DNA from: Saccharomycopsis fibuligera x Saccharomycopsis cf. fibuligera
Lineage: Eukaryota; Ascomycota; Saccharomycetes; Ascoideales; Saccharomycopsidaceae
DNA length: 64,000 bases
Reading direction: 5' to 3'
NCBI GenBank assembly: GCA_001936135.1
Contig: CP012809.1
Span: forward strand, 186,001 to 250,000
Shown: positions 9,641 through 20,304 of the stretch, piece after piece
Layout: the number at the start of each line of letters is the position of its first letter
Position numbering within the stretch: position 1 is the first letter of the stretch
Program-made: the position numbers and the translations under genes
Notes under the pieces: model-generated
What the model was told of the DNA's origin: nothing
Database searches by the model: none
The model's input: the letters and a program-made list of their open reading frames with translations, nothing else

Positions 9641-10324
9641 TGGTACACACAACTCCAGTCCCGGAGGACAATTACAAAACGGATTTATGTTTTGCTCAGC
9701 ACATACAATTGTAGCAGCGGAGTTATGGCGCATGCTACATGGCTACGCAAGATACGCTTCGCTTCAACGGTCAAGCAAAGGTATCCGATGCCAGAGAGAG
9801 ATATGGCGGATGTGTAGATGTATCTATCTACAGGAGAAGTCGAGAATCCGAAAGACCAGTCGTGTCAACTATAGCATTAATATTTGCAAATAGATGCGGC
9901 GAAGCAATTATTAACAGCACCGGAACTTTTTTTTTTTTTTTCTTCTTTCGGTTACGAGTGCACTTTTATGAACACAGTAACGCTACTGAGCGTCAATAAT
10001 CATCATAACAAATTTGTATCGTTGCAGCTCTTCAACCGCAGAGCTTCCAGAGCCTTCCATCTCAAGTGATGACTGGACCATAGCGGTTGGCTTATCTATA
10101 TAATCATTACAAACACAAACACAAACATCTACACTTTAGATACACAAGCCCAATCTGTCAGCCAGATGGGTTATAGCATTTTGCACAGAGATCCTCTAGG
10201 TTTCAGCTTGCTGGAAATAACTTTATCTCCGCCGACAGTATTCTGCCCCGTTTTGACTGGGAGGCTTAGATTGCGGCGGCCGTAAGCGCTGCTTCCCTGC
10301 CGAATACACTTTTTACTATTTTTT

Positions 10325-10333
10325 GCGGACGGT
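10325..10333 (+). promoter_or_regulatory. GCGGACGGT box 1
   Basis: GCGGACGGT lies about 420 bp upstream of the SNQ2 start and holds two CGG triplets one base apart. The same nonamer recurs in the opposite orientation at 10624-10632. It is a plausible zinc-cluster factor site, not proven. Confidence 0.35.
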
Positions 10334-10623
10334 TTTCTTCCCGTTTGGGGAGGGCAGGCCACACACAATGTAGCATAATGCATCATAATGCAGCACAATG
10401 CATGTAAAAATATATAAAAAAAAAAAAAAAAAGAAAAATAATAAGAAAAATAAAATAAGAGTGCGTGCGAGCAGAGAAGCAGGGAAACTCAGTTAGTGTG
10501 TGAAAATATATATTATCCTGCGATGGGCCACCTGCTATTTTTTTTGTACTCTATTTTGACTTTCTGGTTCGTCGTTTCTTTTCATTATTGCTGATTTGCT
10601 CTCTCTTTTTCTCATAAAGAGCT

Positions 10624-10632
10624 ACCGTCCGC
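10624..10632 (-). promoter_or_regulatory. GCGGACGGT box 2 (inverted)
   Basis: ACCGTCCGC on the + strand is the exact reverse complement of box 1, about 120 bp upstream of the SNQ2 start codon. Confidence 0.35.
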
Positions 10633-10749
10633 CTGAAAAATCATCATATTTTGCTTCTTAATTAATTTGTCAAATTGATCTTTAGAATCAGTATCGGAAC
10701 AGGGAACCACTAGATTAGCTAAGATCTATCTGCCTTTTCGCAAAAAAAT

Positions 10750-13700
10750 ATGACTGAGAGTTTGAAAAACTCTAGGAGCTCCGAGTCTAACTCGGACGTT
10801 CGCTCTTTCAACAGAGAAACCATTTTAAATAGTCAGCAAAACAATCATGTTGCCGATGGCAACAACGCAAACAATAACGACGATGCTTATTCCACCATCT
10901 CAAGAATTGCTACCAATACCGATAGAAACGATCCAAACAACGTTTTGGAAAGATTGGGAACCTTGAGCAAAAGACTTTCCAATGTCACTACCAGAGACAC
11001 ATATACCATTGATCCAACTGATTTTGACCTTGCGGCATTGCTCAAAAGTTTCTTGAAAAATGCTAATCGTAAAGATATCAAGTTGAGATCTACTGGGGTG
11101 CTCATCAAAAACGTTGCTACTGTGGGCATTGACCAATCCGCTACATTTGCTCCAACTTTTGGTGATGCGGTTAACATCCCAGGCAAAATCGTTGAAGGTA
11201 TTAAAAATAGAGGCGCAAAACCTCAAAGAAGAATCTTGAATAACATCAATGGTGTGGTAAAGTCTGGTGAAATGTGTCTTGTTATTGGTAGACCAGGAGC
11301 TGGATGTTCCACCTTGTTGAAGACCATTTCTGGGGAAGGTATGGATCAATATGTTGGCACCGAGGGGGCCATTTCCTTTGATGGTATCCCCCAAGAAGAA
11401 ATGATCAAAAATCACAAGAATGATGTGGTTTACAATCCTGAGTTGGATGTGCATTTTCCCCACTTGACCGTCGAGCAAACTTTGAACTTTGCCGTTGGTT
11501 GTAAAGTGCCAAAAGTTAGAGTCAATGCCGTTGATACTGATTCTTCGGTTAGCCAATTCGTCAAATTTAAGACTGACATGTTGGCTACAATTTTTGGTTT
11601 GAGACACACTTACAACACCAAAGTTGGTAACGATTTCATTAGAGGTGTTTCTGGTGGTGAAAGAAAAAGAGTCTCTATTGCCGAAGCCTTGGCTGCTGAT
11701 GCTAAAGTGTACTGCTGGGACAATGCCACTAGAGGGTTAGATGCTTCCACTGCTTTGGAATACGCTAGTGCCATCAGAGTTTTGACCAACTTGTTGAACT
11801 CCACCAACTTTGTTACCATCTACCAAGCTTCAGAAAACATTTACGAGAAGTTTGACAAAGTGACTGTGTTGTACGAAGGCAGACAAGTGTATTTTGGTCC
11901 AATTACCGAGGCCAAGGCATACTTTGAAAACATGGGGTTTGAGTGTCCTCAAAGACAAGCTACTCCAGAATTTTTGACAGCCATTACTGATTCTCAAGGA
12001 AGATACCCAAGAAAAGGTTATGAAGACAAAGTTCCAAGAACCGCCCTTGAGTTTGAAGAATACTGGCAAAATTCTCCACAATACGAAAAATTACAACAGG
12101 AAATTGCCGAATACGAACAAGACGTCGATGGGTCCCAAACTAAAGAACGTTTTGTTGACTCTTCCAAATCCGAAAAATATAGACCAGAATCCAAATACAC
12201 CATCAGCTATTTGAACCAATTGAAACTCAACATTATTAGAAGTTATCAAATTGTTGTGGGTGATTATGCGTACATGGTTACCCAAGTGGTGGCTGATATT
12301 ATTCAAGCTTTGATTGTTGGATCCTTGTATTACAACACCCCTAATTCCACCGCTGGTGCGTTCTCCAGAGGTGGTATTCTTTTCTTCTCGGTGTTGTATT
12401 ATGCATTATCTGGTCTTGCTTCCGTGTCTAATTCTTTTTCCAAAAGACCAATTCTTTTGAAACAAAAAGGTTATTCATTTTACCATCCATCCACTGAATT
12501 TCTTTCCTCCTACATTGTCGACGCTTTGTTCAAAATCATTGGCATTACTTGTTTTGTAATTATTCTCTTCTTTTTGTCCAACTTGAGACGTAATGCGGGT
12601 CATTTCTTTATTGTTTATCTTTTTGTCATCTTGACTTCATTGACCATGAATGCTTTTTTCCAAATGATTGCCTTGCTCAGCCCTTCTCTTTCGGTGGCTA
12701 ACTCCATCTCGGGTGTCATTATCTTGGCTTCCACTATGTATAGTTGTTTCATGATTCAGTTACCATCGATGCATCCTTGGTTCAAATGGATCAATTATTT
12801 GAATAGTGTCAGATACAGTTTTGAGTCCATGATGGTAAGTGAATTCCATCACAGAAAGATGCCTTGTTCTGCAGTTGTGCCTTCTGGTCCTGGCTATGAA
12901 GGTGTTAGTTCCGAAAACCAAGTTTGTGCCTTCACTGGTTCTAAAACCGGTCAAACGTATGTTAATGGGGATGATTATTTAAGAGTTGCGTTTAGTTACA
13001 GATTTAGCCACTTGTGGAGAAACTTTGGAATTATTCTTGCATTTATGGTTTTCTTTGTCGGGGTGTCAATGATTGCTTCTGAGTTTCTCAAAACCGATAA
13101 TGGTGGATTTGATGTATTGATTTTCAAAAAAAACAAGGAAACCAGACAAATCATGCATGAAAAGAAGAAGCAGCAACAAGGCGGTGGTTTAGCTGATCCA
13201 GAAAAACTACCAGAAAATAATGCTGGGCTTGCCAATGAAATCGACTCTGACAAGGAAGAAACCCGTAAGAAGGTTTTTGAAGGTTTAGGAAGTAAAGATG
13301 TGTTTATGTGGCAGCACGTTAATTATGATGTGACTTTGAAGGATGGTACCGTTAGAAGATTGCTTAATGACGTTCAAGGGTATGTCAAACCAGGCACTTT
13401 GACTGCTCTCATGGGTGAGTCTGGTGCTGGTAAAACTACTTTGTTGAACACATTGTCTCAAAGAATTGATACGGGTGTCATTACCGGTGACATGTTGGTT
13501 AATGGGCGTCCAATCAATGCTTCATTTAAGAGAAAAACTGGTTACGTGCAACAGCAAGATGTTCATATTGCAGAATTAACCGTGAGAGAATCATTGCGCT
13601 TTGCTGCTAGATTGAGAAGATCTAGAAGTATTCCAGATGAAGAAAAATGTGATTACGTTGAACAAATCATTGATATTTTGGATATGAACTCTTATGCTGA

Positions 13701-15252
13701 TGCTATTGTTGGCGAACCTGGTTTCGGTCTCAATGTTGAACAAAGAAAGAAACTATCTATTGGTGTTGAGTTGGTTGCTAAGCCATCGTTGTTGTTGTTC
13801 TTGGACGAACCAACCTCCGGCTTGGACTCCCAATCATCATGGGCTATTGTGAAGTTGTTGAGAGACTTGGCCAGTGCTGGTCAAGCTATTTTGTGTACTA
13901 TCCACCAACCTTCTGCTGTGTTATTCGAAGAATTTGACAGATTGTTGTTGTTGAAAAAGGGCGGATACACTGTTTACTTTGGCGACATTGGTGACCATTC
14001 TAGAACTTTGTTGAACTATTTTGAAAAATCTGGAGCCAGAAAATGTCTTGATTATGAGAATCCAGCAGAGTATATCTTGGAAGCTATTGGTGCTGGTGCT
14101 ACTGCCTCGGTCAAGGAAGACTGGGGTGAAATTTGGAAACAATCTGAAGAATGCCAACAAACTACTCAAGAAATTGCTGGTATGATCAAAAATGGTAACT
14201 CTGCTGGTGCCAATGCTGAAGCCGGTGATCCTGATTTGCAAAGAACTTTCATCACTCCATACTGGTACCAAATGAAACTTGTTGTTAGTAGAACTGCTAC
14301 GCAATTCTACCGGGATCCAACTTATATCATGGCCAAGATGATGTTGATGATTGTCGCTGGTTTATTTATCGGTTTTACTTTCTGGGATGCTGGTCATAGT
14401 ATCATTGGTATGCAAAATGCCATGTTTTCTATCTTTTTGTCCATTGTGCTTTCTGCCCCATTGATTCATCAAATCCAAGATCGTGCATTATTGTCTAGAG
14501 AATTGTTTGAAGTTAGAGAATCCAAATCCAACACATACCATTGGCTGACGCTTTTAATTGCTCAATTTGTTAATGAATTGCCTTATCATTTGCTTTTTGG
14601 TACATTCTTTTTCATTGCTCTTTATTTCCCAGTGCACCGCAACTATGCTTCATTTTACGTCGGTACTTATTATTTGTTTTATGTCATTATGTTCCAAATT
14701 TATTTTATTTCTTTTGGACTTTGGATCATTTATATGGCTCCAAATTTGCCTTCTGCTGCAGTGATGGTGTCAATGTGCTTATCTTTTATGATTTCTTTCT
14801 GTGGGGTTGTGCAGCCACCAAGCTTGATGCCAGGTTTTTGGACTTTTATGTGGAAAGTTTCTCCATATACTTACTTTATCCAAAATTTCCTCGCCTTGTC
14901 AGTGCATAATTTAAAGGTTAAGTGCAAGAAATCTGAGTTGTCCATTTTGAATCCACCTTCAGGAAGCACCTGTCAGCAATACTTGGGCACCTTGCTTAGT
15001 AACAGCGGTGGCTATTTGGAAAATCCATCAGCTACTTCAGATTGTGCTTATTGTCAATATACTACTGGTGATGAATGGATGAGCACGTTGATGGTGAAGT
15101 TTAGCAATATTTGGAGAAATTTCGGGTTTATGTGGATTTACATCATTTTTAATATTGTCGTGATGTTGTTTTCTTACTACATGGTTAAAGTTAGAAAAGG
15201 TCCACTCTTGCCAGCTGGGTTGCTTAATAAGTTTAAAAAGTCAAAGGCTTAG
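10750..15252 (+). CDS. SNQ2: SNQ2-type PDR/ABCG multidrug efflux pump, full length
   Basis: A plasma-membrane ATP-driven exporter of xenobiotics with (NBD-TMD)2 order. Its 1500 residues match S. cerevisiae Snq2 in size. NBD1: Cys-type Walker A GRPGAGCST (180-188), signature SGGERKR (301 on), YCWDNATRGLD for Walker B. TMD1 (about 490-800) has six helices and a Cys-containing external loop. NBD2: GESGAGKTT (889-897), LNVEQRKKLS, LDEPTSGLDS (D1019, E1020). TMD2 has six helices from about residue 1190. Snq2 rather than Cdr1 type is supported by FGLRHTYNTKVGND, STAGAFSRGG and IQLPSMHPWFKW. The ATG at 10750 directly follows CAAAAAAAT. CTG at 14545-14547 (Trp-CTG-Thr) is probably serine, as in the paralogue. 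Tandem to the internally deleted copy; the long upstream region carries CGG boxes. Confidence 0.95.
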   Translation: MTESLKNSRSSESNSDVRSFNRETILNSQQNNHVADGNNANNNDDAYSTISRIATNTDRNDPNNVLERLGTLSKRLSNVTTRDTYTIDPTDFDLAALLKSFLKNANRKDIKLRSTGVLIKNVATVGIDQSATFAPTFGDAVNIPGKIVEGIKNRGAKPQRRILNNINGVVKSGEMCLVIGRPGAGCSTLLKTISGEGMDQYVGTEGAISFDGIPQEEMIKNHKNDVVYNPELDVHFPHLTVEQTLNFAVGCKVPKVRVNAVDTDSSVSQFVKFKTDMLATIFGLRHTYNTKVGNDFIRGVSGGERKRVSIAEALAADAKVYCWDNATRGLDASTALEYASAIRVLTNLLNSTNFVTIYQASENIYEKFDKVTVLYEGRQVYFGPITEAKAYFENMGFECPQRQATPEFLTAITDSQGRYPRKGYEDKVPRTALEFEEYWQNSPQYEKLQQEIAEYEQDVDGSQTKERFVDSSKSEKYRPESKYTISYLNQLKLNIIRSYQIVVGDYAYMVTQVVADIIQALIVGSLYYNTPNSTAGAFSRGGILFFSVLYYALSGLASVSNSFSKRPILLKQKGYSFYHPSTEFLSSYIVDALFKIIGITCFVIILFFLSNLRRNAGHFFIVYLFVILTSLTMNAFFQMIALLSPSLSVANSISGVIILASTMYSCFMIQLPSMHPWFKWINYLNSVRYSFESMMVSEFHHRKMPCSAVVPSGPGYEGVSSENQVCAFTGSKTGQTYVNGDDYLRVAFSYRFSHLWRNFGIILAFMVFFVGVSMIASEFLKTDNGGFDVLIFKKNKETRQIMHEKKKQQQGGGLADPEKLPENNAGLANEIDSDKEETRKKVFEGLGSKDVFMWQHVNYDVTLKDGTVRRLLNDVQGYVKPGTLTALMGESGAGKTTLLNTLSQRIDTGVITGDMLVNGRPINASFKRKTGYVQQQDVHIAELTVRESLRFAARLRRSRSIPDEEKCDYVEQIIDILDMNSYADAIVGEPGFGLNVEQRKKLSIGVELVAKPSLLLFLDEPTSGLDSQSSWAIVKLLRDLASAGQAILCTIHQPSAVLFEEFDRLLLLKKGGYTVYFGDIGDHSRTLLNYFEKSGARKCLDYENPAEYILEAIGAGATASVKEDWGEIWKQSEECQQTTQEIAGMIKNGNSAGANAEAGDPDLQRTFITPYWYQMKLVVSRTATQFYRDPTYIMAKMMLMIVAGLFIGFTFWDAGHSIIGMQNAMFSIFLSIVLSAPLIHQIQDRALLSRELFEVRESKSNTYHWLTLLIAQFVNELPYHLLFGTFFFIALYFPVHRNYASFYVGTYYLFYVIMFQIYFISFGLWIIYMAPNLPSAAVMVSMCLSFMISFCGVVQPPSLMPGFWTFMWKVSPYTYFIQNFLALSVHNLKVKCKKSELSILNPPSGSTCQQYLGTLLSNSGGYLENPSATSDCAYCQYTTGDEWMSTLMVKFSNIWRNFGFMWIYIIFNIVVMLFSYYMVKVRKGPLLPAGLLNKFKKSKA
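11650..11981 (+). repeat. NBD1 block shared with upstream SNQ2 copy
   Basis: Partner of 4972-5303: 332 nt with two mismatches, which covers the signature and Walker B of NBD1. Confidence 0.85.
13675..14176 (+). repeat. NBD2 block identical to upstream SNQ2 copy
   Basis: Partner of 6469-6970: about 502 nt without a visible difference, bounded by diverged sequence on both sides. Confidence 0.88.
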
Positions 15253-16677
15253 ATTTTTTTGGTTTTTTGCCTTTTTATTCCCGATAAACTTTTTGATATC
15301 ATATAACATTACGTTAATTTCTTTTTCATCTTGTTTACTTTTCGTTTCTCATTAATTAGTTTATTACTAGTATTAATTTTATTATAATTCATTTTTCTGT
15401 TCATAGACAACGCGATACAATTTTTACTTCGTCTTAAACATCGAAAATATTTTTGGCTATTTGAAAATGTTTCAGATGATAATCTTTCCTTGATTCTTTT
15501 TTATGCTTTGTTTTGCGTTTTTTTAACTTATTTGATATTATGAAAACAATAAATTATCAATATTCTCAATCCTTTGCGTAAATGCTTTGTTTTCCTATAT
15601 ATTTTTTAAATAGAATTTTCGAAGTCGATTTAACCCTAAAATTGGCATCCTCATATTCAACGGCACTGTCAAAACCATAGCTATCCAGAAAAAGTCAGCT
15701 TATCGTATGGCCCGCATTGTGAATATTGGCAATATACACTTACTATTGATTATAGTTTGATCGTGAAAGTCCGCCTTTCTTCTCTTTTGTTTACGTTTAA
15801 CAGCCCCAGGATTCAGGGGTGTTGAGTACTTCTCTGCTCTACACTAGTACAAACTAGTCAGCACTTTATAACAATACATGCGGTATGCTGCACAAAAAAA
15901 CATATGATGGCAGATATGAGTGGGTTTTGCAGCACCACTAGCCCAACACGCAGCAGCTATACAATCCAGTTTGATATAATTTCATAAAGCATAGACTGTC
16001 TGCCAAGCTAAGAAACAGCTGTAGAAAATTTTATAGGTCTTCAGAGTTGCTGATGGGGCGTAATTTAAGTATATGGACGAGTCAACAATGTTAAGTAAAA
16101 TCTAACTTGCATGATTAGTAATTATCACAAATAAAATATAATTCTGGAAATGCTACGAATTTTTAAAATACGCAATTATAACAATTGTAAAAGTTTTTGA
16201 AGTTTTTATACTTTGAAGTAAATACTAATTGTGACTGAAAGCAATCTATATAACGGAAACAAAAAAAAAGAGCAGCAAAAGAAACAATAGTTGGTAATAT
16301 ATAATAAAAATTAAAATAAACAAAAAGCTTTTGTGTATGTGTAATTTTATGTAAAGTTGGAGAAATCAATGAGATGATTTAATCTTTGCAAGCGAGCATG
16401 CATGCTTTGAAAGCCTTTAGTGCTCTGGCCAGGAGCAAGAAAGGTTATTCAAAGCAAAAGCAAAGTAATTCCAGGCAAAGAGTTGAGAACCAAATTTTTT
16501 TGAACTTTGAAGAAGACCGAAATCGGGAAATTGAAAGTTGAACAAGCAGTTAATAATAAAACAGATAAAGCAGCAAGCAGAATGAAAAGATAAGAAGGAT
16601 AAAGCAGCAAAAGCAGGAGGAAAAATGAAAAAAAAAAAAGTGTATCATAAAGTTAAGCGAAATGAGTTAGATCAGCT
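15253..16677. other. Convergent AT-rich spacer
   Basis: The 1.4 kb between the 3' ends of SNQ2 and the chitinase gene are strongly AT-rich with short homopolymers. It has GC-richer patches at about 15770-15830 and 15940-15960. I see no gene, tRNA or notable repeat. Confidence 0.6.
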
Positions 16678-18486
16678 CTACTCAAATACCGGCTTATTAG
16701 CAGTATAATTGCAAGTAGTGAAAACATCATCACTATTACCGCTGGTGTAAGCATAACAAGTAGTCCCTGCAGCACATTCAAAATTCACCCAACTTCCATA
16801 ATTGCACATAGCAAGAGCTCCACTAGCGCGACAGATTATAGTACCATCAGTACATTTTTCACCAGTAGTGGCATATGCATCATTGCTGTAGTTCTTATTC
16901 ATGCATTTAGCTTTCTCGTCACCTTTCAAACCAGAGCAATCTTCAAGTTCTGGAGATGAGGAACTGGTTGGAGTAGCGGCGCTGCTGCTGGTACTGGTAC
17001 CGGAAGTTGTAGAAGTGGCAGATGAAGAACCATGGGTGGAGGAGGTGTTACTGCTGCATAAAGTGGTCGTGGATGGGGATCCAGATGATGATGGTAATGG
17101 AGTAGTGGTAAGAGAACACACTTGAGAACTAACGTTACTGTAAGTTGGACAATCAGTTGGAACTTGCGGACCCTTGGTTGTGGAAGATGGTGGATGGACA
17201 ACAATGACGGTGGAATAAGAAGTCAAAGTAGTAATGTAAGAAGTGTAGCTACCGCCTTGCTCTTTAGTAGAAATTGTGGAAGTAGCGGTGGATGCTGGGA
17301 AACTGGTAGTGTCGGTAATGATGGATGATCCGGTGGTGATGGATGGAATAGCGGAAGATGGGAAACCACTGTAAGTGGTGGTATAATTGTTGGTGGCGCT
17401 TGGGGTAACGGTGGATGACAATGATCCAGAAGAAGTGGTTGTACTTGCATCAGCACTAGAAACGGAAGATGAAGCAGCAGAAGAAGTAGCAGTAGCCGTA
17501 GATGAGGAGATAGTAGAAGAAGTGTTGTTGTTGGAGCAAGTGTTACTGGTAAGAATTTCTTTGGCAACTTCAGCAAAAGAACCACCATCGACTTCATTCA
17601 AAGCAGCTTGAGAGGCATCCCAAACGGAAATACCGCCAAAATAATCAGAACAACCAATATCAGCAACAGCGCTTTTGATTTGAGATGGGGTAGCATAACC
17701 TGAACCAGCAGCAGAAGTAGAGCCAGGTAATCCAAGGAACAATTTGATGTTTTTGTTGTATGCTTTGGTTTCAACCCAGGTTTCCCAATCTTCAAAATTG
17801 AAACTGGATCCAGTAACACTGCAGTAGTTGTTGTAGAATTGAATAAAAGCGAAATCAACATCAGCTTGAGTTAAAACATCGTCCAAGGAAGCATCGGGAT
17901 TTGGACATTGAGGAGCAGCGGAAATATAATAATCTTTGGAACCTGTATCAAAATTAGTTCTTAACTGTTTAACTAAAGCAGCATATCCGTTTGGGTTATT
18001 ATTTTCAATATCAAGATCAAATCCATCAATAATTGCATCATCGAATGGCCTGGTGTCACTGGAACCTTCACCGAACAAGTCCCACAAAGTATCAGCAAAT
18101 TTGGTAGCCTCATCATCACTGGAAAATCCATAACTTCCGGAGGCACCACCAAGAGACAACAACACTTTGATGCCTTTGTCTTGACAAGTTTGGATATCAG
18201 CAGCAATTTTAGAACAATGCAATAAACCGTTATCGTATTGTTCATAACAAGCATTAGCAAAATTTAAGGTAGGAACATTGTTGGTACCTGGGAATGCAGT
18301 CATAAAGGAAACGATAACCATATCGACATTGTCATCACAATAGGAACTAAGTCTTTCTTGACTACCAGCAGAAGCTTGACCCCAGTAGACGACAAAGTTT
18401 TCTTTGCTATTAGCATCAAAGGCGGCATGAACTTGGTGATACAAATAGTTCAAAAGTAAAAAGAAGGAAAATATCTGCGACAACAT
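16678..18486 (-). CDS. CHT3: Secreted GH18 endochitinase with C-terminal CBM19
   Basis: An endochitinase of the Cts1/Cht3 class that hydrolyses septal chitin during mother-daughter cell separation. The 602 residues start with a signal peptide (1-20, ending VHA). The GH18 barrel follows: FVVYWGQ (31-37), SLGG (111-114) and catalytic DGFDLDIE (154-161) with E161 as the acid/base and the Asp residues intact. Residues about 318-515 form a Ser/Thr-rich stalk expected to be heavily O-mannosylated. The last 85 residues carry regularly spaced Cys (ECAAGTTC-type) and match the CBM19 chitin-binding module. There is no GPI-anchor hydrophobic tail, so it is secreted rather than membrane-anchored, like CHT3 and unlike CHT2. 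CCAGC (Ace2-type) boxes lie about 400-460 bp upstream, consistent with M/G1 daughter-cell expression. Confidence 0.93.
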   Translation of the reverse strand: MLSQIFSFFLLLNYLYHQVHAAFDANSKENFVVYWGQASAGSQERLSSYCDDNVDMVIVSFMTAFPGTNNVPTLNFANACYEQYDNGLLHCSKIAADIQTCQDKGIKVLLSLGGASGSYGFSSDDEATKFADTLWDLFGEGSSDTRPFDDAIIDGFDLDIENNNPNGYAALVKQLRTNFDTGSKDYYISAAPQCPNPDASLDDVLTQADVDFAFIQFYNNYCSVTGSSFNFEDWETWVETKAYNKNIKLFLGLPGSTSAAGSGYATPSQIKSAVADIGCSDYFGGISVWDASQAALNEVDGGSFAEVAKEILTSNTCSNNNTSSTISSSTATATSSAASSSVSSADASTTTSSGSLSSTVTPSATNNYTTTYSGFPSSAIPSITTGSSIITDTTSFPASTATSTISTKEQGGSYTSYITTLTSYSTVIVVHPPSSTTKGPQVPTDCPTYSNVSSQVCSLTTTPLPSSSGSPSTTTLCSSNTSSTHGSSSATSTTSGTSTSSSAATPTSSSSPELEDCSGLKGDEKAKCMNKNYSNDAYATTGEKCTDGTIICRASGALAMCNYGSWVNFECAAGTTCYAYTSGNSDDVFTTCNYTANKPVFE

Positions 18487-18887
18487 TGCTCAAAGATATT
18501 GGGAAAATATGTTTTGATAGCTATAGGAGTAAGGTATAAATGAGGTTAGATATTTTTTTTCTTTTTTTTGAATTCAGAATAAACACTGGTGTATATATAT
18601 TTGAAATATTTGCTTGCTTTGTGTATGGAAGAAGCAAAAAGTATTGATCTAGTGGCTAGGTGTTAATGAGATGCGTAATAGAATATGCAGGCTATTGATA
18701 TATTTTCGTGTGTTTGTAAGTAGTAAACTAAAATGAAACTATTGCTAAGCTTTCTAAATTACAAGGGTTCTGGATCAGACCTTTTCCAACTCAAAATTCA
18801 AAGAAATCACTTGATATTTATAACAACTGAACATGATGATGCTGATGTTAATGATGAGGATGGCAGTCACGAAGATAAATGAAAAAG

Positions 18888-18900
18888 CCAGCCAGCTGGT
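18888..18900 (-). promoter_or_regulatory. Ace2/Swi5-type CCAGC cluster upstream of chitinase
   Basis: Two overlapping CCAGC on the + strand and AACCAGCT on the - strand, with another GCTGG at 18941-18945. Ace2 controls chitinase CTS1/CHT3 in yeasts through CCAGC-core sites. The match is by motif and target gene only. Confidence 0.4.
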
Positions 18901-20207
18901 TAAAGATTTAAAGATCTTGCTTTTGAAAAGGTAGGTTTTGGCTGGATAGTAATTGCAGCATGCAGTGCAGTGGAAAAGGCATTATTTGAAGCATCTTAAC
19001 AATAACCTGGGGTTCATGAGGCAGGCCTGAACAAAATTCTCATGGCTGAGAGAAGTTTTCTCTCAAGCCAGATCTTGCCAGGATCGCCAAACTATATGCT
19101 GCAGGATGGCAGCTGCAAGGCGAATTCTGTGCACACAATTTCTCCGCGCGAAAACTCCATTTGTTAGACAGTTTGATCATTTTTTGATAAATTACAAAAC
19201 CAGCACTATACCATAAATGACACAAAAGTTGATAGGTATCTAATTGTTTAAGAAATAAGCTCAGCAGCAAAATAAATGAAGTTAGCTGGAAAATCAGAGG
19301 GACAGACAGCTAAAGACTTTGAGGAACAAGCATCAAAATGTTTATGTCCACGGTCATTAGTATTCTGCATAATACCGCGCGATGGCGTGTTGTGACGCAT
19401 GCAGTCTGCACCAGCAGGGATGTCGGTGATTTCTGACCAACATGATGCCCTTTTAGGCAGGTGAATTTACCTCTTTGCCTGTTTTCGCGAGAGTGTTTGT
19501 GGCAAGGTTGCTACTGCTTAAGGAAAGCGGCCTTCTCCATATTGTATACAAATGAACACCCCCAGCATACCATCGAGGATGGCATGAGAGTATAGTTTGC
19601 AGTACAGAAAAGCTGTTTGATTGTTGGTTGATATTTTGGGCTTTTATACTCTGTACAGCTGCCATCCATCATTTGTAATTTCCTGCAATTAGGCGCTCTA
19701 ACCACCGTTCCTCGCAAACTATCCGAGCTTTATTCACACATTTTGGGTGGACTGAAAGTATGGAAAATGTAGGAGAAAAGACTGGATGGTATTTATAATT
19801 TTGCTGTTGATGCTTCAAGCGAGAACATTTCACATATATGCCGCATTCTGCTAAGTTTGAGCGGATTGTCAATCAAAGTCGTCAATGTTAATGGATGAAC
19901 GTTGCCGATTGAAATTTATCATGGCTATCTGCCCATCAGGCAAATTAAGACGACTCAGTACTTCACCAATGTAGCTATTCACTCTACCGGTTTTTCTATA
20001 AGACTGGTGGGAGGAAACCGAAGGCTGAGGCGCATACTATGATGTCTGCAAGCGAACCTTTTTTTTTTTTTTTTTTTTTTTTAGTAACTGTGTTTTAAGC
20101 AAACATTATTTTTTAATATATAAAAATGGGCTTATAATGATTAAAAGGAGTGAATGCTCTAAGACATACATTTGAGAACACATTTGCATGATATGAAAGA
20201 AGGTTTT

Positions 20208-20304
20208 TGCTGTCTCATAAACAGGAATAACAAATGTAGTGATACAAATGTAGTGATACAAATGTAGAAATACAAATGTAGTAATTCCTGTTTCTGAGAC
20301 AGCA
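20208..20304. repeat. Inverted-repeat element with internal 14-bp tandem repeat
   Basis: 24-bp arms at 20208-20231 and 20281-20304 are reverse complements at 22 of 24 positions. The intervening 49 bp consist of a 14-bp tandem (caaatgtagtgata), two perfect copies and two variant copies running into the right arm. The whole could fold as a hairpin or mark a small mobile or regulatory element. No terminal duplication is obvious. Confidence 0.85.

Larger units (their letters stand above)
8068..10749. other. Long promoter region of the full-length SNQ2 gene
   Basis: This is 2.7 kb between two same-strand pump genes. It holds the 3' region of the first copy, a purine-rich stretch at about 8580-8770, the palindromic AATTGC repeat (9159-9184), poly-T runs (about 9246-9263 and 9927-9940), a CGG-rich block (about 9558-9640), two GCGGACGGT boxes in opposite orientation and a TATATAA-like run at 10410-10416 followed by poly-A. 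A 121-codon open frame at 9528-9893 shows no protein-like composition and I do not call it a gene. Confidence 0.6.

Noticed and set aside
9528-9893. 121-codon ATG open frame between the SNQ2 copies
   Set aside because: No protein-like pattern or recognisable motif; it lies in a GC-richer promoter island and overlaps other random frames.
4069-15252. CDR1/CDR2 assignment of the ABC pumps
   Set aside because: The family is PDR, but NBD1 and TMD1 motifs (DASTALEYA, GAFSRGG, QLPSMHPWFKW) fit Snq2 much better than Cdr1.
19660-19740. tRNA-like segment on the - strand (GGTTAGAGCGCC)
   Set aside because: The D-arm-like string has no pairing partner, the anticodon stem-loop has the wrong loop size and there is no GGTTCRA T-arm or acceptor pairing.
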